This document shows positions 23,004 to 36,900 of a DNA stretch of 64,000 bases, piece after piece. Both the position numbers and the translations under genes were made by a program. The stretch is taken from NCBI GenBank assembly GCA_947172415.1, contig OX359198.1, forward strand, positions 2,325,401-2,389,400. The letters are read 5' to 3'. How positions within the stretch are numbered: the stretch's first letter is position 1; each line of letters starts with the position of its first letter. Under the pieces are notes generated by a model that was given only the letters and a program-made list of their open reading frames with translations, had not been told where the DNA came from and did no database searches. This DNA comes from Chondrosia reniformis. Lineage: Eukaryota > Porifera > Demospongiae > Chondrillida > Chondrillidae.

Positions 23004-24567
23004 GTGATTAGATTAAGACTTTAACGCCATAAAACATTATTATGTATTAATTAAGCTGTCAATGCCCACGTACATGTATGTGGTAGCCTTTTTCAATAGG
23101 AAATGGTCTGTTATCTTATGTAACTTGCAATTGTTAGATGAACATTTAATTAATGAAAAGTCATGTGTGCATGTATTAAATTCCAAGGATCATGCAGATA
23201 TATAAAGTACACCCTCTGTATAATTGTGACTGGACTATGCTTAGAATGCAGCATCTTCAAAGGGCCAACCTTCATTGGCTGCTCATCATGTGAGTAGGGG
23301 TGAGAATTGTAGCCCAGGCTGCCTTAACAGAGTTGACAATATATCCTATACCACTCATGATCACGTCATCCTAAGTGGAATTTATTTTCCAGAATATACA
23401 GGCAGTACACAGGACGCAGATAATTAAAAGGTCGAAGCTTTACAAAAAATGATAAGTGGTGGATCTAGGGTGGTGCCTAGGGTACCAGTATACACTCCCA
23501 AACAATCTGATTGTACACATCTTACATGATTGGTGGGAACACCCTCGTTGTAGGATATAATCAGGGTGTTCAATTTATACCTTCTTTGGGGCTCTGTCTA
23601 CATATATATATGACAATCATCTATATACGTAGCTACTAAAGAGTAGTTAGACGATGCCAAATATAGCAGCATGTAGATATTTTATATGCAGCTGAGGATT
23701 CGATCCAACGAGGTGGAAACTGTTTTACAGGAAGATCTATTGTTCCCTCAGCGTGTATCTTAATTAATAAAACTACTCTGCAAATCTATTTACATGCATA
23801 TAAACACCTGCATGGTATAGTGGTACATTATACTCTTTACAGTGTATATTGTTTGCCTGCAAAAGTTGCATTGAATTTAAAGCTGCATATATGCCAATGC
23901 CTAAAGTCAGCAAGGGTACACTATTAGCATATAAGGAGCTGTTATATACTGTTATATACTATACAATCTTTAGTTTGGACATTTTTATAATATTGTGTAT
24001 ACAGTTGTTCGGTGATTATAAGCTATAACATTTGATTAGGTGAATAAATTACACTTTATAAAATATAAGTGGTAATGAATAGGATTATTAAATTTTAATA
24101 ATTAAAATATTGAAATAACATAATGTCAGCTTGTTCATTAACAAGATTGTCCAACATTTTGAATTCATAATGCATGCAGAGGTACGCATATATATACCGT
24201 GATTATTGTCTTGTAATGCACTGTGTATATGTATATAGTTATATTATATATATTTGTAAAGTACAGTATGCTGTCATTCAAAATTGGCATGAGATTCACA
24301 GAGAGAATTCGAAGATGTACATATGACATGTCTCAGGATCCGCTAAATTGCTATATATATATTCATTTCAGACTATGGTAAAAGATTGAGTATACATCTA
24401 CACATGTATAGTTGTGCATACATGCACTTTAATTCAACCCTTGATCCCTATTATATAATGAAGCATTTTGCCTCACACCATACGTATATAGTTCTTAAAA
24501 GGTCTATATAAGCTAATAATCAAATTTATAAATTAAGCACCAACAGATTAAATTTACAAATTAATCA

Positions 24568-24573
24568 TTTAAT
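24568..24573 (-). terminator. Candidate poly(A) signal of gene A
   Basis: ATTAAA on the minus strand about 100 nt after the stop. The same hexamer follows the gene B stop at 61206-61211. No better AATAAA was seen in this stretch. No transcript support. Confidence 0.35.
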
Positions 24574-24672
24574 AAAAACTAGGATACAAACAAAATATAA
24601 TATAATAGTTAGTTAACAAAAGCTAACATTCATGCAATGTTTGTGGTAAGACTCATGCACAGAATAATTGTT

Positions 24673-24986
24673 TTAGATTGATTTTAAAAATTTGTCAATT
24701 CTCTTTACCAATTCTCTGTGAGGAGCATGTTCCTCATCTCTGGTAAGTGATTCTGAGAGTGCCTTCAGCTTACTGATACTTGGCTCATTAACTAGCAAGA
24801 TTAACAGTTCAGTGTTGGCAGCACTTTGAGGTGAACTGGGAGCCATCTTGCACAGGTCTTTGGGATCTATAACTCCATTTTGGAGAAGTGAAGTGGAGAT
24901 TCTCCGAACATCACATTTTGAATGAAAGTAATCATGGAAAAGACTGCTGCACAGGAATGACCTTATCCTCTCCTTGAGGACATCAC
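24673..24986 (-). CDS. Gene A second CARD-like domain, terminal exon
   Basis: 314 nt, acceptor TTGCAG, phase 1, ending at TAA. The 104 residues are helical and contain [20 protein letters not shown] and, later, [20 protein letters not shown], a second CARD-like profile ending KFLKSI. With the preceding exon the receptor would end in tandem CARDs, as in NOD2. Only 8 of 104 residues differ from gene B. Confidence 0.65.
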
Positions 24987-27900
24987 CTGCAACAAGACCA
25001 TGTACACAGTAAAGCCTAGAGTCAATAGAAGTAATTTTATGTTTGATTTGATACAAATGTCTTACCAGTGACAGGTGATTGACTGATATCTTTAAGGTGA
25101 CTCTGTTCAGACAGTGTGCTCTGTATAGAACTGGAGTCTGCAGTACCGATTTGATTCAGCAGGGCTCTGCTTATCTCTCTGTGCACTTCATTACAGAGCT
25201 TCCCTGAAGTGTCCACTAGCAGTTGGGAAAACCGCTTTAAGGTTGAGATTGTGCCGTTATCTTTCAAATGGTCTAAATACAACTCATTAGCATCTCTACG
25301 AGTTGCTTTTTTAATTTTTTCCTTGATATCATCTGTAATCATATTCTTCTCATATAAATGATCACACAACTGTGGCAGGTTTAACTTATCCAAGAGGTAT
25401 GTGTATATTGATTTGATAATGCTTTCAACTGAAGCAGCATTTCCTTTGCTGGCTGTCACTGGGCAACCTGCTGGTATACAAAGGGATATTTGGTGATGAA
25501 TATGTTATAAATACAAGCAGACACACAACAGTATATGACTAACTTGTGAAATTGGTCATTTGACCAGTCTTGGCAACAACACTACTTCTTACACTTTGCT
25601 GGGATTCGGTTTTCCCTTCCAGGACCAAATACTGATCTTGACTTGCAGAATAGGGTTTTAAGGCAAACTGTACAATAAAGAGTACATATTCATGATCAAA
25701 TTGCTAAAAGTAGCAGTACAAAAGTGACATGACAAAAACATTTTTGACACAATTTCAACACAATAAATACTGTAAGTCATAATTATACATACGTATATAG
25801 ACTACAACCATATAATACAGCTGGCACATATATGTAGCAATAAAAATAGCTGTTAAACTCACCACTGCATCATCCACTCCAACTGGTTGACACCAGATTT
25901 TCCATCTTACATCAGATTTCCTTGGCTTTCCCTTTGGTCTAGAACAGCAAAGTACAAAGTTACCTTTGTTCTCAGAGAGGGTTGCTAAGTGAGTTATGCC
26001 CTTGCCACAATTGCACAGGAAGCCAATATGGAGGTTAATCCTTTTAAGGAACTCTCCTCCGATCAGTGATTGACTGACTTTTTGAATACCCTCTTCTAGA
26101 TCCTTCTTAATAAGCTTGCAGCTCTCATGTAGATATTTCAAGTGATCAGCTTGGCTGTCATTAGTGAGGGTGCCCTCACTGCTGAAAATGGCTACCTCAT
26201 TCCTTCCAGGCTTCTCCATCAGATATACCTCGAGGCTGCCATACAGGAACCTAATGGTAGATCTATCTGATTCCTCAGGGCAAGACTTCCAATCCTTTTT
26301 GTTGGCTAAATGAACAGCTAACTTGCAAAAAATACCTCGAGGAAGATCCAGCAAATCCTTACTGAATTTTTTCTTTCTGAAATTGTAGGCAAAGCAGATG
26401 CTCCTCACTACAGGCAAATCTGGAACTGGAGTGGTACCATAGGGCAGGACTATGGGGAGGAAGTATTCTCTTTGCTCTATTTCAGCTGAGAGATGCAAGA
26501 AATGGAGAACTTCCAAAAGCCATTCACTTGGGATATCTGGTCTGATCCCTACTTCTGCAAACAGATCTTCATGATCTTCCATTTTGATGATCCCCGTCTG
26601 CTTATATCGCCTTGTAGCTTTAGCTTTTGGATACTTTGGATGATATTGGATTGCAAGGAGCTTTGAAATCTCCTTGTAGAGAATGGTAGCATTGGTACAC
26701 ACCCAATTGGACTCGGGGGAACTTTTAAGCTCAAAATAGGCAAAGAAGCCAAAGAGATGAAACAAGCGAAGCATGGCTAGGAACTGCCGATCTGCCAAGT
26801 CCCTGTCAATATATTTGCTGTCAAGGCAAAATTCCAGTAAATCATCATATCTCAGAAGGATTTGAGGGATTTTCTTAGTGATAAGTTCCAAGAGAAACCA
26901 CATTACTGGCATTTTCAGCTGCACACATCCATTTTTTGAGGAAATAAGGGAGCGCAGCTTGTTGAGGTAATCCTGATCCTTTTTGAGGTCTGACTCATTC
27001 GTGATATTCTGGTACATCAGGTTGTTGACAAGGAATGCTAAATTCTCTGGATCACACACGAGGTGCTCATGGTATGGCTTATCTTCAAGACCTTTTAACT
27101 GAGCCTTAATCTTCTCTAGAGCTTCTCTGTGATTCGGCATAGCCAACAAAGCATCCTTAAATGTGGCCACAAGAAATATCTGAAGATTTGGCAACTTTAT
27201 CTCAGAGGGTAGCTCTGGTTGCCTTAGCGACGTGACATAGATACTAGATAGCGAATGTTGCATCATATCCCAAACACTCTCGGAACATGGAAGTGACTCA
27301 CAGGTCTGGCTGTCTGGTCGGTAGGTGAGCTCCACTGGTTGGCTGAGCTCTTTAGAAGAATTGAACACTTGAATATAAGTAGCTGGCAATGTGAGCAGAA
27401 ATGGAAGGGAATCTTGAAATGTTGGCTGTCCTCCAGTGTCTAAGAGGTGAACAAATGTCTTTTCCTGAAACTTCAATTCTTCCAGATTTGTATTCTCCAA
27501 TACTTCTTCGCGAGCTTTGATCAGACTAGCCTTTGCCTTGTTAGCTTCATCAAGTGGGCTACAAACAGGTGTGGCCATTGGAGGGCGTGTGTCCTCTTTG
27601 GTAGGTGTGACACTAGGTGTGTCAGTTGGAATTGAGGACTTCAAGTGAGAAGGTACTTCCACATCAGCAGGGGGCAAAACTAGCTTCTCCACGATTTCAC
27701 TTTCTTCTGCTAGACTGCCATGATCTCCTGGATCGCTAATGACAGGGTACGCCTCCTTCTTGTCATATTCCTTGTCCTGGACTATTCTACGAATTGAGCC
27801 CTCCATTTTGGAATCTGTGACTAAGGTCCACACAGAGGACCCTTCTTCCACCAGGAACTGTTCTAAAGTGACGGCTACCACTTCAGGTCTCTCAAGCACT

Positions 27901-30900
27901 CCGGTACTTGTGTCAATCTCTTTTGACTGGTTGTACACCAGAAGGTACTTCAAGCAGGTCTTCCCCACAGCAGAGGAGCCTATGAGGACACATCTGACCA
28001 CATTCACAAGAACAGATCCATGTTTATCAATGGCTTCAAGGTAGGGCTCGAGCCAAGACTACAAAAATGAAACAAACAAGTAAATAGGCTTCATAAGAAA
28101 TATATATAAAATATAGTCCATACTTTCATTGAGCAATACTAATGTGCATTTATTCAAGAGCAAACTTAATGTACATTAAGCCACCCCCTTTGAATGAACT
28201 TTTAATCAATTGGTCTTAGAAAAATTGAGAAGTGTTGTCAATTATTGAACTGATGAGGGGCCTGAAGACAAGAAAAAATGTTTAGTATTATAATAACAGA
28301 AAAGACCACTATTCCTCAACAAACAGATCAAATGTAGTTTTTTTGAATACCTTTAATAGTTTGTAATGTCCTTAAATTTACCAACAGAATAAAGATTGTA
28401 TTGATAATTAGTTCCATTCCAACCAAAAGATTTACAATAAATCATTACTAAATCAATGCTGACGTTCCACCACATGCTGTGGCCTTTACCAGAGTACAAC
28501 AAAACTAAAATTAAAACTAAATCATTAGGCTGGAATCAAATGAAATATAAAAACTAGAATATCACTTCAAGAATATAGATTACTTCAATGTTTTTAAGAT
28601 ATCCTTAATCAATCAGACATTACAAGATATGCATACATATATATACATATAAAAATGCTAAGAGACATCAGAATACATTACTTGAAGTAAAATGTCCACT
28701 TTTTCTGCATTCTTGTCATTCTCTTCCACATCAGAGCTAATTTGCTGCATGGATAGGAACATATAGGCTAATACTGGTCCACACAAACAATATATATATA
28801 TTCACATCACATTAACAGGTTAAGTATTTAATGACAAAATAACTCAATTAAAGCTAGAATAGGTTTTAGAGTTATCAGTCCTTGGTCTTTGAGGAGGTGG
28901 ATGGCCTCTGCAACAGAAGGTGCAGCATAACCATGGTGGAATTCAAGGCGACAGATTCCAGTCCTGATGTCTCGGCATAACTCTGGGAAGAGGCGTGCGA
29001 GTATGGTCAAAAAGTCTTTGCCTGCATTCCCCGATGGCACTTGGGAACAGGTTACAATGCCAATGGACAACCACAACATAGGCTGCCATAATGGCTTGTG
29101 TAAAGTCTTTCCCATCTAGTTGTCCCCAGGTGAAGGTAGGCTGAGATGAAGGTGAGTAGGGAGGTAGCTCAGGGGAGTGCGAGGGTGTTGAAGGTGTGTT
29201 ATGGCGTTCTCACTCTGCAACTGGACTTCCGAGAGGCGTTGAGGCTGGCGTGACTTCAGCTGGAGATGATGGAAAGTCGGCGAATGGCAACATCACATGC
29301 GATGGAGAGTGCCCACTGTCAATCTCTCTGGCGATTGACCTCCAACGACTAGGAGTGGCGATGGTCGGTTGTCACCACATATGGTCCGGTACCACTCTGA
29401 GGCTGATTTGTGCATAAATCTTGGTTTGAGGGGGCACAGTTGTTGTAATGTTTTCCATCTTGGACACAGGCATATCTCAAACAGTGGTTGCTGCTAGTAC
29501 AGGAGCAACATCTGGGCATTCTGTCTGAGATGCCTGAGGACTTCAGAGTTGTTACAACAGGCTTCACTCGATCAGAGAGGATTAGAATGAGGACTCAAAA
29601 CTTGCCATCATTTTGACAACTTCATATCTGCTGTACTGCTTTAGAGTTACCAGTCACATGTAATGATTAACTATTAGGTTAGTCTAGTGAACAGGAAGCA
29701 ATATTACAGTCTTAATGTTATGGGCTGTTGTGGTCACTTCCAGATATGGGTTATATGACGTACAGAAACTGAGTGTTATAAAATGGGTAGGTAACTAAAA
29801 ACACTCTAATTCATAAGGCAATTTCACTGTAGCAGCCAATAAGCTAAGTATACAACACAATCATTTCCAAATATTCTGTTTTTCCCTTTCTCTTTCTTTT
29901 TCTTTCCTTTTAACATATATAGATTTACATTTACATATTGTACTTTACACTTAGGCTAATTAAAGCTACATTTATAGAAGCTTTACAGTTCTTTACACTT
30001 AAATTTAAAACCTCCTGTAATTACATTTACATTTTTTCTCTTGCAGTAACTTCTCTAACTTCCAAAGGGGTATCTTTTCTATCTACTATCTCAGGTTGCC
30101 AAACCTTGCATCTTTTAACTATGTAGGTTCGTCTTGCTATTTTGATCCATTTTTCATCCATTCTATGAATATACGAAGTTAGCCAGACATGGTCAATTTC
30201 TAGAACGTCCTTATCTTGGAGGCTAATCAAGTTTCTTTCATGATGCTATATATTTCTTTATCTTTCAAAATGTAATACATACATAGTAGGCATTACAATA
30301 CACATTCAAACTAAGGTTATACTATATTTTCTTTTTAATTAAATACTTTGTTTTCAATTAGTTACATTATACCTTTTACATTTACTGTATTATCTCTAAT
30401 GCAAGCCCATCTCCAATAGAAGCCCACCTTTACGAGTCATTGAAAAAATAGAAACCCAGTCCCCAATATAAGCCCACTGACAACCAGCCAGAAAAAAACT
30501 GAACAATTTCCATAGCCGTATGTAAAAGGGCGCCTTTCACCCGTACGTAGTTAAGGTGTTAAAGCAAAGGTATGCGATTAAAGTAGTGTAGCGAGACCGA
30601 AACGAGTAGCGAGTGTTAACCTAGTATCAATCGAGATGTTAATGAAGTCGTCCTATTGATGGTGCTAACGATGGCTGAAGGGTATGGATGTACATACGGT
30701 CAGAAAACGTTCAGTTCTTATTGACTGGTACCGTAGTTTACGTGGAAATTGTCCCAACAAAGCTGATTTACCAATGTGAATTGAAGGGTTGGAAAAATAA
30801 AGGCCCAGTCTCTTATACAAACCCAGTCTCCAATAAAAGCAAGTTCAGAGGGGTTTGAATAAATACAAGCCCCGGGCTTATATTAGAGATAATACGGCTA

Positions 30901-33900
30901 CGTACTTTTATGATTCCAAATTTATCTTTAAAAATTAAAATTATAGTCTATTTTATTGGCAAATATCAGTTATGTCTAAAATTTATATTATTTATTAGTT
31001 TCCTTTAGTCTTGTATATAAATGTGATTAATTTTGCCTATGTCCTGTAGAAATGTGTTTTAAATTTTGAACATAAAATATACATACGTACAAAATTATAG
31101 TTCACAGTATATGTATATATACACACTGTTGCATGTGCAGTATAACATACCTTAGCTTCAGGGTAGAGTGTTTCTGAGATTGCAGTGTTCTCAACATTAG
31201 TGATTTGGGCATTTTTCTCCTTATTTTTAGCAATTTTCTTGATTTTTTTCTGTTTATTGGGTGCTTTCAAAGTTCTAAGAAGCTCCTCATTCCCAGGGTG
31301 ATTCTACACAGATTGTTATTTGAACAAGTCACAAAAACAAAGTGAGTCAATTCTGCTGACTTAACATCACATTAAGGGATTACATTAACAATGGATAACA
31401 CTGCGACCTATTCAAGTTGATGCTTGAATAGGTCAAATAGGAAGCCGAGGTGGTGAACTATCACCCATGTCACCTGCCTCCAGTGTACAATCTACTGGTC
31501 CATCTGTCACGCTCATATTCTCCCATTGACTTGGTTAGATACGTACCTGTGTCTGCTTATCTTTCCTACCATTTAATGACATCATATCAGCAACGTAATA
31601 TATTATATTATTTTATCTGGCAGATTTTTTTGAGACATTCACACAATTATCCTCCCCTCCCCCTTTCCTGCCTTTTGTGTGGATACAAATGCCTGCAAGT
31701 ATCTGTCTTTCACTGATGAAAGCTCTGGAATGGGTCAAAACGTCTGAAATTTGTTTCTCTATTTGGCTAGAGTGGTTACCTGATTAAATTAGCAGGTTTA
31801 GTAATTTCCTTGTAAAAAGAGTTTAATTATAATGAAATAGAACAAATAGAACTGAAGCTGTCATGTAAGACTTTGAATTTATACATATGGAGAATATTAA
31901 ATTGGTCCCAAAAACCACAATGTGAAAAACATACTTTGAAAGCAGAGTCTACTACTGTGTTTCCTTTCTTGTCTTTCATAGTGACATCAGCTCCTCTATT
32001 TACCTAAATAACATATTAAGTATTTAGATTGCAAACACACTTATATAGTACAGCAACCAATGTGAAAATATCATTTACACAGTGTTTCAGCCATGCATAC
32101 ATATAAACCAAAAGGGAGGAATCTCAATAGACATTAGCAAAACTACTTCTATTTTAAACATATTATGAAGATACATACATGTCAGGCAATATGAGGCAAA
32201 CTATAGCTATTAATTTTTGGCATAGTTATGCATACGCATATACGTACGTACATGCAGTAAACAGTTATAACACTGTTTACAGTGGAATTTGTAAACTAAA
32301 CTGAACAATTGTTTGAACTGAACATTATGAGTTACAAATAAAGATTGTTGTTGACCAGTAACAAGGCAGGAGTGCAGGATGGACGAATCCGTGGCAACAT
32401 GTACCTCATCTCAGCGACCAACACAATACCAGACTTATCCCAACAACCACCAGAATTACTCATCACCTCCCAGGTGTTTTTCATGGAATATCCCTAAGTG
32501 GATTGCTCAGTTATCAAGGGAACAGGGTGGGTCAAAGCTTGTTTCAATCTTAGAGGATGTTGTCAACAGAAATGATCACTTGATTCAGGACCACCTTCTG
32601 TGCTTCAGCAGACAGTGCCGTCAAGTTCCTCCCAAAAGGGATAAACATCTTCTCTAGTTTTCATTGTGCACAAGCATTCGGGGAAGGAAGCTAATATATG
32701 TATCTCCACCACCACAAGCCTGACTTTTGGCTGTCTCAACCATGGTGCTTGGTTGAAACCTTTACCAATCACCTCCCTTGGTCTAAAAATGGATAACAAC
32801 AGATGGAGTCTCTGTGGTGCCATGGAAGAGTGGTGGCAAGCTCCTTGTATGGGATGCTGTTTCCCCTGACACCTTTGCACTATCATACTTGGCAAACATT
32901 ACCAGTCATGCAGGAGCTGTCACAGCAGTAGTAGAGGAGCAGAAGGAGGCAAAGTACATCTCCCTTGTACCAGTGGTCATTGAGAGCACTGGTATCTTTG
33001 GCCCTGGAACTTTAAATTTTCTGAGCGAACTAAGCCAACAATTACAGTGGATTTCTGCTGGCACTAGGTTCTACAACCATCTTATCCAGCGTCTGTCCAT
33101 GGCTGTGTGAGGAGTTTGGTAGCTGTAGTTGTAATCCATCTTTTGATTGCTTTGACTTTATGTTTTATTTGATCTTATCTTATTTATATTGTAGACCAAT
33201 GAATTAAAAAGATGTTGTAATTATTAGGCATGGACCTAAGACAAAACTTTGGGTACTTAAGTTTTCATAGTTCACATTCCTATATCGTAGGTAACCTGTA
33301 TGGCACTACTCTAAATAATTAAGAATAAGTTGGTATATGAGGCAGCTATAAAACTACGACTACAAGGATATTATGGAGCTTAGGTATTGAACCTATACAT
33401 TCAAAAGGCAAGTTGTGTTAATGTACATTATATCTGTTGCAGAATACATGGGTAGGGCAGGTGAAGCAGCACATGTTTTAATATTCTTTATCATTAACAC
33501 TGGTCTAAGAGGACAAAAACCCTTCATGGTAAAATATGAAAGACTGTAAAAAGAGGATGGGTTTTGGTTATATTTGTGAGAGTGCATATGAACTACATTT
33601 ATCTTGTTTCAAAGAAGTATGAGCATGTAAAATTCATATACGTATATGCAAATTCTAGGTTAGCCATATTATTTCTGATTATTGTTTTGTGTCTACTAGT
33701 TATATATTATGAATGATATATAGAATTAAAGATATACTATGAGAATCACATATTACACCAAACCAGACAGGGGACTAAGGTCTCATCTTGGCTGAGGGAC
33801 CAAAGTCCTATTATAAATGGCAACCAGAAATCACCTCCCAGTCATAAGCCCTAAATTTTCATGTACGTAGTAATGAACACTACATGCAGGGCTAAATATT

Positions 33901-36900
33901 AAAATAATCTTACCAGAGTTTGGCATACAGCTGCATTTCCTCTCAGAGTTGCTTGACGCAGTGGTGTTCGTTTTTGTTTGTCTTGTAAGTCCACCTCTGC
34001 ACCACTGTCGAGTAAAAGCTTGGCAACCATAGGCTAAATTTATATACATACAACTTATAATAAAGTATACATACCTTGAAGTAACCTTTATGGCTGAAAA
34101 AAAAACATTATTGGCATGGTTTAGTGAAAGAGAAGAAAGACAAGGATATATGCTTGATAAATAATTATTGTATGTATAATATCGTACAGCATGCTCTATG
34201 TTATCCATTTCACTAATGTGTGAATAATAAAGCACTCCTTACATTTTCAGCGAAATGGAGTGCTGTGCAGCCTTTGTCATCCTTCTCATTGACATTGATA
34301 CCTTTCCTTAACTACGCATGTAAAAGATATCAAATAAATGATATTTAAAAAATAGTAGCTTGTGGTAAAGGAGGTTGACCTGCACAAAGGCTATAATCAT
34401 AAGAGAATATTACACCACGCCTGCCAAGTGACCGAAGTCTAATATTTGCTTGTGAACTAAAATGCTATCAAATGGTAACCAGTGATAGTCTACTAGTCAT
34501 CCAAGATAGAAAATCATAAAAGAGCTACAGAAAGCTGTTTCATTTACCACACTATGAGCTCTCAGTCTTGCTTAGACTGTAGCCTTCACTTATTAGGAAA
34601 CCATAAGTGTTTCACATGTGATGGATTAAATAAGCTGAACGCAGTTTCCAAATTTGCCACCAGAAGTATCCCACACTTATGAGTCCTAAGAAGGATGAAA
34701 TTTCATTTAAAAGAACTTCCATAATATTTGGGTAATCTGGTGTAATATTCTCCAATGATTATTCATATACTACTTTAGCTAATTCTCTGCTATTTTAACT
34801 CACAGAATACTTACGATCACACGTTAAACTGATACATGTCAATGTTAATGTGAAGAAAAATGTTTATAACAATCACTAGTAAAAACCTTGTCTTAATGAC
34901 TTACCAGCTGCTTGCATACATCAACATATCCCTTCTCAGCGGTCACATGCAAAAGGCTTCTTTTACAACTACTCAATTGTTTAGTCTTTGCACTGCTGTG
35001 ATAATCGACTATCAAATTGATTACCAAGGCTTGCTATAAAAAATGTATACAAAATATGAAATAGTCGAATGTAACCAAAAATTACCTTGTCGATGATTTG
35101 GAGGTGATAATTGATAGATATACATTGAATTTGGTGGCCATGTTTTTTTGCCTATCCATACTTAGATATATTTTCTACAAGTAACCTTACAAGTTATTAT
35201 AGGAGGAATAATACTAACATCTCCTTGACATAATGAACCTGGGCCTTGTTCTCAAGTCCTTTGAGCCTCACACTTTGCACCCTTAGACAAGAGGGACACA
35301 CTTGGAGGCATGGACCTAGGCCCCTAATCACACTCTCCTAAATTATTATACATACATTATATAAAATTAATGAAGCATGTCGTAATACAAGTGATGCAAC
35401 CCATTTTCTGTTAGGGCACTAGCTAAGAGCTGAATGCTAGCCAGATGACTTCAGAGCAGTTCAAACTATTGAGGTGGACCATTGGATGGGAACCCATACG
35501 ATATATAACTCTAAGTAATTCCATATATTAAACCTGGGTCAAAAGGTGGAGAAGTCCCTAGAAAGGAGCCTGATTCCTCACAATTTAAACATACATAATA
35601 GAACCAGCATGGATGGTCTTCTAAAATGGAAGCATCACCAGTAATTTCCATAGTACTATTTGGTGTGCTGGCATGTTAGTCACACCAAAGAAATCCAGCT
35701 CCATTGGTGTTTGTGTGGATAGATACACCCCTCCCAATAGTGAACAACACTGTAGCTCAGTTTGCTGGCACAACTATTTTCAGTAACCTAGATGCCAAAT
35801 CAGGCTTTCGCAAATCCCATTATCAGAGCGCTCCTGGCATCCAACACTACCTTTGGAAGATTCCATTCTAATTAGCTGCCAATTGGCATTTCCAGCACTC
35901 CAGAATACTTTCAAAATGGAATGAGCCACATTTCAGAGAAGAAACATTTGCTATATAGATGACATCCTTGTCTTTGGGAAACCCCAGAGCAACATGAGGG
36001 CTACACACAGCTCTGCAAAAGATAGAGGCCTCTGGCATTATATTAAACAATGAGAAGTGTGGCTTTAATAAGTAAAGGCTTATATAATAAAGCCATACCA
36101 TTGACAAGAAAGGCATTACACCAGATCCAGCTAAGACATCTGCCATACACATGAAGACACCAATATCAAGTACTGAACCACACTCTTTCCTGGGAATGGT
36201 GAACCAGCTCATAGGTTCACCCACAATCTCAGGGTTATCTCATCTTCTATTTGGCGGTCATGGGTTTCCAAGCAGATAGACCAGTTCATAAAAGCCTGTC
36301 CAGAGTGCATGCACAATAGTATAACAGGCAAAGAACTGCTGATATATAAAAAGCTTCAAGTAAACCATGAAAGAGAATTGGTTCTGACCTACATTTTTGA
36401 ATTCAATGACACGTATCTGATAGCTGTAGACTATATTTTTCTCATTTTGTAGAGAAACAGAAGTTCTCCAGTACAAAATCCCCCAAGAACCAAAGTCCAT
36501 CCACCACCCTCCACATCCACCTCTCTGGCTCTGAAATTGAGCAGGTCTCCAGTTTCAAGATTCTTGGCGTCCTCGTTAATGACACTCTGACTTGGACTGA
36601 CCACATCAACCACGTTGCTTCTAGGGTGGGACGTGATGTGAACCTCCTCAGGCGTTTATCCTGGTTTCTTCCCAATCCCTCCTGGTCCTCTACCTCAAGT
36701 CTTATATCTTGCCTTTGGTTGACTACTGCGATGTGGTATGGGACAACTGTACTCAAAATGACTCTTTTCGTCTCCATTCCCTTTCAAACTATGCTTGTCT
36801 TCTGGCCCTCCATCGTCCTCCTATCTCATCTTCCTCTGCTCTCTGAAAGGAACTCGGCCTTACTTCACTGCATTGCCGTAGGAGGCTTCATTTTGCGGAG

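Larger units (their letters stand above)
22984..24672. other. Spacer between gene A 3' end and gene C start
   Basis: It contains no convincing gene. It is homologous over most of its length to 58693-61314, including the segment 23.0-24.0 kb and the 3' UTR-like part before 24672. Promoter and 3' UTR sequences of the two genes must both lie here. Confidence 0.7.

Noticed and set aside
23690..23730. A fifth hammerhead-like motif (CTGAGGATTC ... GGAAACTG), repeated at 59408-59450
   Set aside because: The core permits CTGANGA, but stem II and stem III pair poorly and the two copies are duplicates, so there is no independent covariation.
27739..28044. Plus-strand 101-codon ORF over the GTPase exon
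   Set aside because: It is a shadow of the Roc-COR exon, with no motif of its own.
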